A model generated the notes under the pieces. That model searched no databases. It was not told the DNA's origin and worked only from the letters and a program-made list of their open reading frames with translations. From NCBI GenBank assembly GCA_023425615.1, contig JAFACJ010000222.1:1-6680 (forward strand): a stretch of 6,680 bases of DNA, written 5' to 3'. The DNA is from Actinomycetes bacterium (GTDB lineage: Bacteria; Actinomycetota; Actinomycetes; Streptosporangiales; Streptosporangiaceae). This document shows, one piece after another, positions 6,035 through 6,680 of this stretch. Both the position numbers and the translations under genes were made by a program. The number at the start of each line of letters is the position of its first letter. Position 1 is the first letter of the stretch.

Positions 6035-6055
6035 GTTGAGTCTGCTCGACTCAAG
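6035..6055 (+). promoter_or_regulatory. HAIR operator (HspR binding site) of dnaK
   Basis: GTTGAGT-N7-ACTCAAG matches the known HspR-associated inverted repeat, CTTGAGT-N7-ACTCAAG, with a single mismatch at the first base. It ends 4 nt before the -35 of the dnaK promoter. In actinomycetes, HspR with DnaK as co-repressor binds such sites and shuts the dnaK operon until heat shock titrates DnaK away. HspR itself is expected downstream in the operon, outside this window. Confidence 0.88.
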
Positions 6056-6058
6056 TGA

Positions 6059-6680
<622 letters not shown>

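Noticed and set aside
6018..6036. Short GCCG/CGGC hairpin next to a run of A as a terminator for the sigma operon side
   Set aside because: The stem is only 4 bp and the A-run is on the wrong side for either flanking transcript.

Overview
The window is high-GC DNA with strongly G/C-ending codons, a GTG start, AGGAG-type ribosome binding sites, a Gram-positive-type DnaK and a HAIR-type heat-shock operator. Together these point to an actinomycete. The ECF sigma factor paired with a CU044_5270-family membrane protein suggests the Streptosporangiales side (Actinomadura, Nonomuraea and relatives). That placement is inferred from family knowledge, not from a search.

Layout. (1) On the minus strand, 1698 down to 1 and running off the left edge, is a membrane-bound iron-sulfur oxidoreductase of the actinobacterial EtfD (Rv0338c) type: several membrane helices, two 4Fe-4S motifs and a cysteine-rich CCG-type domain. 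(2) A 259-bp divergent promoter region (1699-1957) follows. (3) On the plus strand are three tandem paralogous secreted proteins (1958-2656, 2667-3386, 3473-4198). Each has a signal peptide, four conserved cysteines, a conserved N-terminal motif around DFAxCPAxPA...WTC and an invariant C-terminal RHKT plus one hydrophobic residue. I do not recognise the family. (4) A strong hairpin at 4211-4255 sits between converging genes and looks like a shared bidirectional terminator. (5) On the minus strand, an ECF sigma factor (5892-5371, GTG start) overlaps by 4 nt a single-pass membrane protein of the CU044_5270 type (5374-4265). (6) On the plus strand, dnaK starts at 6137 and runs off the right edge. 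Ahead of it are a near-perfect HspR-type HAIR operator (6035-6055) and a TTGACA promoter.

How the genes may work together. The outer two genes are housekeeping types: electron transfer and chaperone. From memory, etfD and dnaK also lie fairly close together in Mycobacterium tuberculosis, so the three secreted genes and the sigma/membrane-protein pair may be lineage-specific cargo in an old neighbourhood. The first two secreted genes look like one transcript (10-nt gap, ribosome binding site overlapping the stop). The third probably has its own promoter, which shares a 10-base element (GGTTACTCTC) with the promoter of the first. The sigma factor and membrane protein look like a two-gene surface-sensing unit. 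Whether it controls the secreted triplet cannot be decided from the sequence.

The best candidate for something undescribed is the secreted triplet together with its repeated promoter element.
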